64,000 bases of DNA, from positions 1-64,000 of the forward strand of contig JAFGBT010000001.1 in the NCBI GenBank assembly GCA_016933025.1, read 5' to 3'. The notes below the pieces were generated by a model. It was not told where the DNA came from. It saw nothing but the letters and a program-made list of their open reading frames with translations, and made no database searches. A program made the translations under genes and the position numbers. Every line of letters begins with the position of its first letter. Position 1 is the first letter of the stretch. This stretch comes from Spirochaetota bacterium. GTDB lineage: Bacteria; Spirochaetota; UBA4802; UBA5550. Below are positions 18,154 to 25,761 of this stretch, piece by piece.

Positions 18154-19878
18154 CTATACGGCGGGGCTGAACCGGATAATCTTCTCATCCGGATCCTCGT
18201 AATACTTAACATTGTCTATTATGGATTCTATCCTTTTTGTGCTCTTTTTTATGCTGATTACTGTATTGGGATAGGCCTTGTTCTTAATAATTACGCATGG
18301 TTCCCGCTCAAGCTTGAGTTTTTCCTGAATTTCTTTGCCCTGCTCGATGTATTTTTTCAGCTCCCTGTTGTTGTTGCTCAGCTCTTTTAACAGCAGTAGA
18401 CAGCTCTTCTTTTTCGCCGTAGGCAGCTTGTTTATGAATTCTTTCGGGTTCTCAAATACAGCCTCCCCGAAGCTGACCTTCAGATGGCGCATTGTTTCTT
18501 CAACAGAATGCCTCCATTTGCTAATTTCTTTCTGAATGTCAGATATTTCCTTTTCTATGAAAAGGTTCCTGCCGACGGTCAGCTGGGTCTCTGTTTCATT
18601 GGGTGATCCTGACACGTTGACAATGATCTCATACATGGCTGTGGCCTTGCCGCCTATGATCTTGCCCTGCTTGGCAACGACAACAATGCGGCTGTTCGAG
18701 AAAACATCGCAGTTGATTATTGAATCGTCAACAATGATATCGCCGACCGACTCGACCTTTGCGTTGAGAAGATACTTAGCGGTAACCTTGCCGTTGGCGG
18801 TAAGTTTGACCTTCTCCTTGCCGACGACACCCATTTTTACCGTGATATCTCCGTTCGCCTCTATGGTGGCGTCGTCCACGTTCTTTTCGATAATAATATC
18901 ACCCTTTGCCTTGACTGAAAATCCGGGGTTCACCGAACCCATGATATGAACTGAGCCGTCAAAATCGATATTGCCGGTATCGTAATTGACGTCGCCCTGT
19001 ATGTACGCTATCGGCAGCACCGATACTTTTTTACCGTCGACGTCTATGCATCCGTCTATAGATGAAACGAAGATGTTCTCATCGCCCATTCCCTGCTCGA
19101 TGTTCGCGCCGCGCGAATATCCGTCAACCCTCTCCATGTCCGATACGATCTTGTCACCGTACACATCGTAGCCGTCGGCAGGCTTGACCTTGGGAACACG
19201 CCGGAGAACCTCCTGTCCCTTTTTGACTTCGATGATTGATCCGACCTCCTTGAAGTCGATACTCCCGTCTGATTTAAGCTCGCCCGCCTTTTTCTTGAGA
19301 TTTATAAGAGGGATGTAATACTCCTCATGTCCCATCACCGCCTCTTTCCCCTGGGCGACCAGAACCCTGATGAACCGCGGGTTCTGCGGATCAACTGACT
19401 GCAGCTGTTCCTCCACCTTGGCGGTCTCGAGCCTTGAAATTATACGATACTGATGAAGAAGGCCTTCAATATCGGCAGTTGTCGGAAGCTTCCCAGCCTT
19501 TGTCGGGTATATAGAGTAGTAGGCCTTTAGCTTGTCTTTGCTGACGGTGATCGGTGAAATCCAGCGAAGCTTCTGGTCGGCGAATATGACAAATCCGTAT
19601 TCAGAGGCCTTGTAGCATGCATTAGCCTCGTCGAAATATATCCCGGTATCCGCCTTGATGGTCTGGTAATCAATCACGCTGTAGTATTTCGTGTCCGGCT
19701 CGAGTCGTGTCGGTATCTGGTCCTCGTGGTCGACATTAACAATACGCGCGACAATCTCGGCCGTGTATACGAAATTATGAGGAGACGAAAGGACGAATTT
19801 TTTCTCGCCCTCCTCGGTGACTTTCTCGACCAGCATCTTCTTGACTGCCGGGTCAAAATAAAAAATTATCTTTCTCAT
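18154..19878 (-). CDS. FapA/DUF342-family protein
   Basis: A 574-residue protein with the FapA (flagellar assembly protein A, formerly DUF342) region: repeated beta-helix turns between about residues 270 and 420 (IQGDVNYDTGNIDFDGSVH, GDIIIEKNVDDATIEANGDI), followed by a Glu/Lys-rich coiled coil (about 450-530). An N-terminal beta-rich domain of about 200 residues precedes it. Proteins of this family are frequent in spirochaetes and polarly flagellated bacteria; in Vibrio vulnificus FapA links flagellation to sugar transport, but the biochemical role is not settled. It stands alone, with AT-rich DNA upstream and no flagellar genes beside it. Confidence 0.85.
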   Translation of the reverse strand: MRKIIFYFDPAVKKMLVEKVTEEGEKKFVLSSPHNFVYTAEIVARIVNVDHEDQIPTRLEPDTKYYSVIDYQTIKADTGIYFDEANACYKASEYGFVIFADQKLRWISPITVSKDKLKAYYSIYPTKAGKLPTTADIEGLLHQYRIISRLETAKVEEQLQSVDPQNPRFIRVLVAQGKEAVMGHEEYYIPLINLKKKAGELKSDGSIDFKEVGSIIEVKKGQEVLRRVPKVKPADGYDVYGDKIVSDMERVDGYSRGANIEQGMGDENIFVSSIDGCIDVDGKKVSVLPIAYIQGDVNYDTGNIDFDGSVHIMGSVNPGFSVKAKGDIIIEKNVDDATIEANGDITVKMGVVGKEKVKLTANGKVTAKYLLNAKVESVGDIIVDDSIINCDVFSNSRIVVVAKQGKIIGGKATAMYEIIVNVSGSPNETETQLTVGRNLFIEKEISDIQKEISKWRHSVEETMRHLKVSFGEAVFENPKEFINKLPTAKKKSCLLLLKELSNNNRELKKYIEQGKEIQEKLKLEREPCVIIKNKAYPNTVISIKKSTKRIESIIDNVKYYEDPDEKIIRFSPAV

Positions 19879-20145
19879 CGTCGTATCAGTAAACGCCTTT
19901 CAATCATACTGCAAGTCGTTTTCAGCCACGTATCATTTTTTGATAATTTAATATATTGTTAGTTTATATTAATATAAAATAATTATCTATCATAATTTTC
20001 GTACAAATGGTGATAAAAGTTGAGAATTTGAATTGTATTTAACATAATATTTAATGTTTATACGGATTTTTATGACAATTTTGATTGAAATATACGGTTA
20101 TAAGACCTTATCCCTCAAGATATTGTTATATTGAGCAATCTTGGC
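19879..20145. other. AT-rich intergenic region upstream of fapA-like gene
   Basis: No credible gene lies here. It should contain the promoter of the leftward FapA-like gene, but I found no strong hexamer pair. A 16-bp AT palindrome (TTTATATTAATATAAA, 19963-19978) is present and may be chance. Confidence 0.5.
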
Positions 20146-20181
20146 AAAAATAAGGGCCTCCCGTTTTTCAACGGGAGGCCC
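20146..20181 (-). terminator. rho-independent terminator after asd
   Basis: A perfect 12-bp stem (GGGCCTCCCGTT, 20154-20165, with 20170-20181) closes a 4-base loop. On the minus strand it is followed by TTATTTTTG. It lies 35 bases after the asd stop and fits a strong intrinsic terminator for the leftward asd unit. Confidence 0.9.
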
Positions 20182-20215
20182 TGTTAATCAATTGTTATAT
20201 TTCGCCGGCGGACTT

Positions 20216-21232
20216 CTATTTTATTAAACCTTTTTGTATCATCACCTCTGCAATCTGTATGGCGTTAAGAGCCGCGCCCTTGCGGATATTGTCAGATACG
20301 ATCCACATGTTGATGCCGTTGGGGATTGATTCGTCCTCTCGGATCCTGCCGACGAACACGTCATCCTTTCCGGCCGCGTTGATCGCAAGCGGATATTCGT
20401 TTTTAGCAGGATTGTCGATCACCGTAACGCCGGGCGCCTTCACGAGAAGCTCTCTCACCTGGTCCGGCGAAATCTTCTTCTCGGTCTCGATATTTACCGA
20501 TTCCGAATGACCATAGAGGACCGGGACACGCACGGTGGTTGCCGTGATCTGTATCGAATCGTCGCCCATTATTTTCCTGGTTTCATTGACCATCTTCATT
20601 TCTTCCTTGGTATAGGCATTATCAAGAAATACATCAATATGCGGCAACGCATTGAATGCAATCTGATGCGGATACACCTTCCGCTGCGATATCGGCATAC
20701 CGTTTACCAGGTCCTTCGTCTGTATCATGCACTCCTCTATCGCCTTCAGCCCGGTCCCGGAGACTGCCTGATAGGTGCTGACGACGATCCGCTTTATGCG
20801 GGCGGCGTCATGGATCGGTTTGAGGGGCACGACCATTTGTATAGTGGAGCAGTTCGGGTTGGCGATGATGCCTTTATGGCGTTCAACATCTCCCGGGTTA
20901 ACCTCCGGCACTACCAGCGGAACCTCCGGGTCCATGCGCCAGGCCGAGCTGTTGTCGATAACGACACATCCCTCCTCTGCTGCCCGTTTGGCCACCTTTT
21001 TGCTGATCTCGCCGCCCGCCGAAAATAGCCCGATATCGAAACCCCTGAAACAGCCGTCGACAACCGCTTCGGATTTGACTTTCCGGTCTCCGAATTCGAA
21101 TTCCTTGCCCACTGTCGTCAGGCCCAGGAACCTGATGTTATCCACCGGGAATTTCCGCTGAAGCAGGATCTTCCTGAACTCAATGCCGACGGCGCCGGTC
21201 GCGCCGAGGATAACTACATTGTACTTTCTCAT
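20216..21232 (-). CDS. asd: aspartate-semialdehyde dehydrogenase
   Basis: Reduces aspartyl phosphate to aspartate semialdehyde with NADPH, the branch point to lysine/diaminopimelate, threonine and methionine. The 338-residue protein has the nucleotide motif LGATGAVG at residues 9-16, the catalytic Cys in NPNCSTIQM near 130 and the later GHSESVN segment with the conserved His. The length is normal. GGAGG lies before the ATG. A perfect TTGACA stands about 85 bases upstream on this strand, but its -10 box is poor. A strong terminator follows. The aspartokinase gene is not in the window. Confidence 0.96.
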   Translation of the reverse strand: MRKYNVVILGATGAVGIEFRKILLQRKFPVDNIRFLGLTTVGKEFEFGDRKVKSEAVVDGCFRGFDIGLFSAGGEISKKVAKRAAEEGCVVIDNSSAWRMDPEVPLVVPEVNPGDVERHKGIIANPNCSTIQMVVPLKPIHDAARIKRIVVSTYQAVSGTGLKAIEECMIQTKDLVNGMPISQRKVYPHQIAFNALPHIDVFLDNAYTKEEMKMVNETRKIMGDDSIQITATTVRVPVLYGHSESVNIETEKKISPDQVRELLVKAPGVTVIDNPAKNEYPLAINAAGKDDVFVGRIREDESIPNGINMWIVSDNIRKGAALNAIQIAEVMIQKGLIK

Positions 21233-21336
21233 AGCCGACCTCCATCACACGATCACTCAGGGTGTATAATATACCTGACATCGTGTATGACGCACTATTA
21301 ATAGAGAATTATAATTGTCAAGAATAATGTGGCGGG

Positions 21337-21648
21337 CTAAATAACTATTACTCTTTTTTCAGGATCCTCGTTTTGCCTGAACAAAATTGCCGTATTACCG
21401 GTTATGCCAATGGCGTGAGCGCCTGTCCGCCCGGCAAGGACTTCGATGATTTTCCGCTTCTCTTCTTTATATCCAATGAACTTAATCTTTACAAGCTCGC
21501 GGGCGTTAAGTGCCATCTCAAGCGAGGCGACAAGAGAGTCCGTAATGCCGTTCTTGCCGATAAGCACGACCGGTTTCATTGTATGCGCCAGCCCCTTCAA
21601 GTTCTTTTTCTGTTTTACCGTTAGTTCCAAACCGGCCTGCCTGTTCAA
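21337..21648 (-). CDS. YhbY-family (CRM domain) RNA-binding protein
   Basis: A 103-residue single CRM/YhbY domain, an RNA-binding fold associated with the pre-50S ribosomal subunit. The signature LTVKQKKNLKGLAHTMKPVVL and the GKNGIT loop are present, followed by the LVKIKFIG and EEKRKIIEVL segments. The start shown is a TTG; another TTG six codons on is possible, and neither has a strong ribosome-binding site. It lies 104 bases upstream of asd in the same direction, but a candidate -35 box between them suggests separate expression. Confidence 0.9.
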   Translation of the reverse strand: MNRQAGLELTVKQKKNLKGLAHTMKPVVLIGKNGITDSLVASLEMALNARELVKIKFIGYKEEKRKIIEVLAGRTGAHAIGITGNTAILFRQNEDPEKRVIVI

Positions 21649-21754
21649 GTCCTATTACTGATAAACATGGATGGCATAGTACACTATTTGTGCAACATAT
21701 TTTTAATTTGGCGGTGGATCATATCAATATCGTTGATGAGAGAGGCGAATCAGA

Positions 21755-22204
21755 TCAGAGGAACGTGCCATGGTTGGCTTCCATGTCTATACTGATATAC
21801 ATGAATTCCATATCAGGCCTAATCAGGGGATCAAGGATCTCCACATCCCGGTTCGTTATTTTTTCATGCCACCCATAGTACCAATCGCCTGCGTTCTCTG
21901 TGTTATCACCATCCGCATCATATGTTATTTCGAAGTAAATCGGATAATCGCCGGTATTGAGCGGGGGCATGTATATGACGTTCGTTGTGTAAGAAGCAGT
22001 CAGGTAATATAAATCCCATGTGCTGTCGACATATAAAAATATTTTTAATTTATGCGTAGCGTCAACCGGAAAAGCGCCGGTATATACATCAATGATTACA
22101 TATGGGTCCATCCCCGTGGATGTGTCGCAGCTGAATACCGCCGGCATGGCCATTATGAAAATCGCCAGTGCCGCCGCTCGTATGTTATGATTTTTATTCA
22201 TCAT
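21755..22204 (-). CDS. small lipoprotein, paralogue of the upstream gene
   Basis: A 149-residue secreted protein with a signal peptide ending in the lipobox-like PAVFSC, so it is probably a lipoprotein. After the Cys comes a single beta-rich domain with the acidic loop YDADGDNTENAGDW, which looks like a calcium-binding turn, and a closing MYISIDM strand. The order of strands and the position of the acidic loop match the adjacent protein at 22226-22669, so the two arose by duplication. I recognise no described family. It lies 21 bases after its paralogue, so they form one operon. Confidence 0.75.
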   Translation of the reverse strand: MMNKNHNIRAAALAIFIMAMPAVFSCDTSTGMDPYVIIDVYTGAFPVDATHKLKIFLYVDSTWDLYYLTASYTTNVIYMPPLNTGDYPIYFEITYDADGDNTENAGDWYYGWHEKITNRDVEILDPLIRPDMEFMYISIDMEANHGTFL

Positions 22205-22225
22205 CAGCCTTCCGGAAAATATGTA

Positions 22226-22669
22226 TCAATATACCCGCAATGCAGAATCAAGCGTCACATGTATAATCCGCCATTCAAGAGGAAAGAAACTCAGTTTGTC
22301 TATAGGCTCTCCCAGTGAATGATCTGCTTCCATGTATCCGGTGCACGGTTCACCCGGATCCAGAACGCCGTTCCCATCCGCATCCCAGAACACCGCGACA
22401 TACACCGTATAGGACGTCACCGTAGGAGTTATGATGGTCTGCGAGTCGGTGCCGTGCTGAAGGTAGGGGTTTTGCCAGTCTTCATCGGCATAGTATACGA
22501 CGTATACCTTGTTCGTGCTGCTGATGATTATGGTCGGATCAGTGGTTTCCACATTGACTATAAGGACCGGCGCCTGGTCGTCCAGGTTATCCACGTTGTT
22601 GCAGGAGATTAACGGGACGAGGACCAGCATTATTGTGACAGCCATGCGCGATAGTGAGAATAATTTCAT
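22226..22669 (-). CDS. small lipoprotein with acidic DxDGNG loop
   Basis: A 147-residue putative lipoprotein: signal peptide ending VLVPLISC, then a beta-rich domain with FWDADGNGVLDPGEP, a near-canonical DxDxDG calcium-loop pattern, at about residues 100-114. I chose the ATG at 22669 (MKLFS) because AGGA lies 8 bases upstream; a start seven codons earlier is possible. It is paralogous to the next gene. A promoter with TTGACA and a 17-base spacer stands 45-80 bases upstream. Function is unknown; position and type suggest an outer-surface or periplasmic protein. Confidence 0.75.
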   Translation of the reverse strand: MKLFSLSRMAVTIMLVLVPLISCNNVDNLDDQAPVLIVNVETTDPTIIISSTNKVYVVYYADEDWQNPYLQHGTDSQTIITPTVTSYTVYVAVFWDADGNGVLDPGEPCTGYMEADHSLGEPIDKLSFFPLEWRIIHVTLDSALRVY

Positions 22670-22720
22670 AAATTCGATCCTGAATCCCATATACCTATAT
22701 TATCTATCAAATTATGTATT

Positions 22721-22749
22721 AATTTAACACTAAAACTCATGTTTGTCAA
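22721..22749 (-). promoter_or_regulatory. sigma-70 promoter of the lipoprotein pair
   Basis: On the minus strand a perfect TTGACA (22749-22744) and TAAATT (22726-22721) are 17 bases apart. The predicted leader before the ATG at 22669 is about 45 bases. The same TTGACA-17-TAAATT pair occurs upstream of the dehydratase operon at 59674-59702. Confidence 0.6.
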
Positions 22750-22911
22750 AAAAAATAAGCGCCGTACGCATTAAATGGCTGTTCCTGTGCGACTCAAATC
22801 GAGGGAATTATATATAAATTCTGCTTGCCATTCAATAAAAAAATATTTCTACATGATGCGTGCATATCAGCATAATCATCAAAGAACACGATACGGGACG
22901 CCAATAAAGCA

Positions 22912-23856
22912 ATGAAATACCGTTGTCTTATCTGCAATACAAGCATCATACTTTTATTATGCTTGCCTTTCGGGTCCGGCGCTCATGCAGGCTCCTGGGG
23001 GTACCTCCTCCACACATCCAGATTCTCCGGCGAGTACCTGTCAAAGACACTCCCCGGTTATAGCGTCATCTGCCTCACCGGATTCAGGCTCACTGATTCC
23101 GGCGGTTTAAAGATTGAAGCATCAGCAGTACTGAAAAGAATAACTTCGCTTGCTTCGAAGAGCAAAACGGCAATCTACCCCCTTATATCCTTCAAGACCG
23201 CGGCACAGGGGCGCCGTATTCTCGATTCTCCAGACTTGAGCCAAACGGCGGCAATGAGCATCGCCTCCATGGCCCGCACGCACGGTTTCCCCGGTATTCA
23301 TCTCGATTTTGAATATCTTCCTCCTTCTGTCGCGCCTAAACTGAGCATTTTCCTCGGCATTCTTCGTAAATTCTATGATGGCAAAATCACCATGGCTATA
23401 TTCCCCCAGGTCGATTTCCCTGAATCATTGCGCGGATTCCATGACCTTAAACTTATAGGTTCAGTGCTCGATGAAATCGTGCTCATGTGCTATGATCTTC
23501 ACGGTACCCACACCGGCCCGGGGCCTGTTACCTCCCTTTCCTGGGCTGAGAAAAACATCGTTCACGCCCTCTCGTTTGTTACACCGGAAAAGATATGGCT
23601 CGGTATACCTGCGTACGGTTACCGCTGGGAGGGGAAGAAAGCCACTCCCCTTCCCGCATCAAAGTGCGCCAGGGTTGCGAGGGTACATGGCGCACATCGA
23701 GACTCATCCGGCAACATGGTGATCAAGTATAATGAGTCAGGACGAAACGTGCGCATCTTTTATTCAGACCGTGAAACGCGCAGACTACTCGGTAAGATTG
23801 CATCCCGATATAAACTTGCAGGAACGGCCCTCTGGCGTATCGGCTATGAAGATTAA
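22912..23856 (+). CDS. secreted glycoside hydrolase family 18-like protein
   Basis: A 314-residue exported protein: signal peptide (about residues 1-27, ending GAHAG), then a GH18 TIM-barrel. The active-site strand reads FPGIHLDFEYL (residues 126-136), against the consensus DGxDxDxE; the last Asp and the catalytic Glu (Glu134) are kept, while the first Asp is His130. Later segments VLMCYDLHG and WLGIPAYGYRW and the final ALWRIGYED match the YaaH/spore-germination-type GH18 branch, which acts on peptidoglycan or N-acetylglucosamine polymers. It stands alone, transcribed away from the lipoprotein pair. Substrate and activity are inferred. Confidence 0.8.
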   Translation: MKYRCLICNTSIILLLCLPFGSGAHAGSWGYLLHTSRFSGEYLSKTLPGYSVICLTGFRLTDSGGLKIEASAVLKRITSLASKSKTAIYPLISFKTAAQGRRILDSPDLSQTAAMSIASMARTHGFPGIHLDFEYLPPSVAPKLSIFLGILRKFYDGKITMAIFPQVDFPESLRGFHDLKLIGSVLDEIVLMCYDLHGTHTGPGPVTSLSWAEKNIVHALSFVTPEKIWLGIPAYGYRWEGKKATPLPASKCARVARVHGAHRDSSGNMVIKYNESGRNVRIFYSDRETRRLLGKIASRYKLAGTALWRIGYED

Positions 23857-23979
23857 TTTGAACTCACAAAAATCTCCCTGTATATATAAAAATTAATCAA
23901 GTTATCTGACATAAATCCGATAATTAAAATGGGACATAAAGTCAGATCGGCAGTCATAATTTCTTTCGGAGTGGACGCC

Positions 23980-24204
23980 ATGCCAAACAAGAAACATAAG
24001 AAAAAGAGCTTCAAGCAGTTGCTTACCAAGTATCTGGACATCAAGGGTTTGGACATCATACTTGTCCTCGAAGACGGAAGGGAGATAGAGCTCTACAAGA
24101 ACAGGTCCATTGTTGGAGACATGATCGTCACATTTGATGTTAATAATGGAGAGAGAAAAATTCCTCTCAAGCGCGTAAAGCACGTTGACATGTACGCGGC
24201 ATAA
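23980..24204 (+). CDS. small basic protein, possibly Sm-like fold
   Basis: A 74-residue protein that starts at the ATG at 23980, with GGAG 10 bases upstream. The first 15 residues are very Lys-rich (NKKHKKKSFK). The rest reads as five short beta strands: IILVLEDG, REIELYKN, DMIVTFDV, ERKIPLKRV, KHVDMY. This pattern of a strand followed by a DG turn and a final KHV strand resembles Hfq/Sm-like RNA-binding proteins, but no signature is convincing and I do not assign a family. It has its own terminator directly downstream, so it is a single-gene unit. Confidence 0.6.
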   Translation: MPNKKHKKKSFKQLLTKYLDIKGLDIILVLEDGREIELYKNRSIVGDMIVTFDVNNGERKIPLKRVKHVDMYAA

Positions 24205-24221
24205 AAGAATGCGCCGAAGAG

Positions 24222-24257
24222 CGGGCCGATAATTATTTTTACAATCGGCCCGTTTTT
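24222..24257 (+). terminator. rho-independent terminator of the small basic protein gene
   Basis: A 9-bp stem (CGGGCCGAT, 24222-24230, with ATCGGCCCG, 24244-24252) is followed by TTTTT at 24253-24257. It begins 17 bases after the stop codon. Confidence 0.85.
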
Positions 24258-24547
24258 CGAGCAGAATGCAGTTCGTTATTTTTTATTTCATAAAATGATA
24301 AAGCCGAATTTATAATACACATACTATATTAAGGCTTCCGGAATCAATTGTACTTCTGAATCCTCGATAATCAAATTTTCATTTTTTTGTAAAGCACAAA
24401 TAATAATTGCATTTTGCGATCAGTATCCTCTTAATGATTATTAAAATTGAGCCTGTATAAAATTTTTAAAAAAAAGTTTTTTAATTGATTAATATTTTAA
24501 ACTATTAATGTTTTATATTAACAACGCGGCTTTATAACGTGCCTTTT
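24258..24547. other. AT-rich intergenic region
   Basis: A very AT-rich stretch with no plausible gene, RNA structure or strong repeat that I can see. It ends at the candidate promoter of the HAMP-TPR gene. Confidence 0.5.
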
Positions 24548-24576
24548 CTGTCAATAAGGCAGTATCATGCTATAAA
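24548..24576 (+). promoter_or_regulatory. candidate extended -10 promoter
   Basis: TGC followed by TATAAA (24568-24576) forms an extended -10 element; CTGTCA at 24548-24553 is a weak -35 at 17 bases. It would serve the gene that starts at 24598. Confidence 0.3.
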
Positions 24577-24597
24577 TCAATACATTGTGTAACCTCT

Positions 24598-25761
24598 ATG
24601 ACACTATTGCATAATATCAAAAATCGTTTCAGAAGCAGAAACGCACCTGAAAAGCGTTCGATCATTTCACGAAGATTCATCATCGCCGTTTCCATAATAT
24701 ATTCTTCGCTGATAATTATCGTAGCCATCTCCTTTCATTACATGATGAACAAGAACAGGACCGTTCTTCGTGATTCTATCATCGCACACAACCAGAGTTC
24801 GATCATGCAGGCTCTTGATGCTTTTTCTGATCGTATCCGGTATAGAAATGCTTCTTCAATCGATGAAATAAAGAGCGAACTTTCACGCTACAACGCGACG
24901 CACGGCGATCTTCTCACCGCAATATTTTTCACCAAGACTGATGACGAAAATTATTTTCGGATCGCCGACACGTTTTCATATCAGCGCAGCCTTCCGCTTG
25001 ATCTCCCGCGCTCCGGAGTCGTACGCGAGCAGAAGGAGGTAAACTATCTGAAGAAAGGCCTGATGCACAGCACTATCGATCCAGATATATATGTACAGGG
25101 CGGATACGCCGTTCAGAACGCATACCTCCCTGTTAAAATCAACCGTAAAAAAGGGGTCCTCCAGCTGATCGTGTCAGTTTCACGGACCAGGCATGTGATG
25201 GAATCGTACGATGAATCTGTACGGGGCGTCCGGCTCCTTATTATTATAGTCTCAGTGGTACTTGCCGCAGCAGTGGCCCTTCTGTCGCTCGTCTTTTTGC
25301 AGAACTATTCCCTGCTCATCAGGAACCTTTCGCGTTTCATGAAAAAGGCTGCCGACGGCAACCTTGATGTTTCACTTAACAAGACAGACGACGTCGAGCT
25401 CAATCTGCTCGCAGAATCGTTTAACACACTAATCGATGAATTGAAGGACAGGACTGAAAAGGCCTCGGCCGATACTGAGCAGGCACCGGAGACCGACGGT
25501 CTCGGCCAGGTATTCAATACCGGGGTGGCCCTTCTTAAAAATAACCGCCTGGACGAATCCATCGCAATTTTCCATACCATGACGATCATGAAGCCAGGGG
25601 GGTTCGGATCCTACTTCAATCTCGGCGTAGCCTACGCCAAGAAGAGAGACTACGCAAGGGCCCTGGAGATGTTCAAGGAAGCACAAAGGTTGAACCCGAA
25701 TTTCGAAATAACCTCGACCTACATTGAAAAAATTGTACGCCTTCAGAACGCCGATGCCTGA
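24598..25761 (+). CDS. membrane sensor-like protein with HAMP and TPR domains
   Basis: A 387-residue protein with a membrane helix (about 27-49), an extracytoplasmic region of about 150 residues, a second helix (about 205-230), a HAMP domain (about 232-285, with NLSRFMKKAADGNLDV) and then two or three tetratricopeptide repeats (about 300-380, with FNTGVALLKNNRLDESIAIF and YFNLGVAYAKKRDYARALEMF). The layout is that of a chemoreceptor or histidine kinase in which the output domain is replaced by a protein-binding TPR module. It overlaps the start of uvrC by 8 bases. The signal and partner are unknown. Confidence 0.75.
   Translation: MTLLHNIKNRFRSRNAPEKRSIISRRFIIAVSIIYSSLIIIVAISFHYMMNKNRTVLRDSIIAHNQSSIMQALDAFSDRIRYRNASSIDEIKSELSRYNATHGDLLTAIFFTKTDDENYFRIADTFSYQRSLPLDLPRSGVVREQKEVNYLKKGLMHSTIDPDIYVQGGYAVQNAYLPVKINRKKGVLQLIVSVSRTRHVMESYDESVRGVRLLIIIVSVVLAAAVALLSLVFLQNYSLLIRNLSRFMKKAADGNLDVSLNKTDDVELNLLAESFNTLIDELKDRTEKASADTEQAPETDGLGQVFNTGVALLKNNRLDESIAIFHTMTIMKPGGFGSYFNLGVAYAKKRDYARALEMFKEAQRLNPNFEITSTYIEKIVRLQNADA

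Noticed and set aside
19920..19945. Possible sigma-54 promoter upstream of the FapA-like gene (TGGC...TTGC)
   Set aside because: The GG and GC doublets are 13 bases apart, not 10, so the element does not fit.
19963..19978. 16-bp AT palindrome upstream of the FapA-like gene as an operator
   Set aside because: It consists only of A and T in a very AT-rich region, with no promoter next to it; chance is the simpler explanation.
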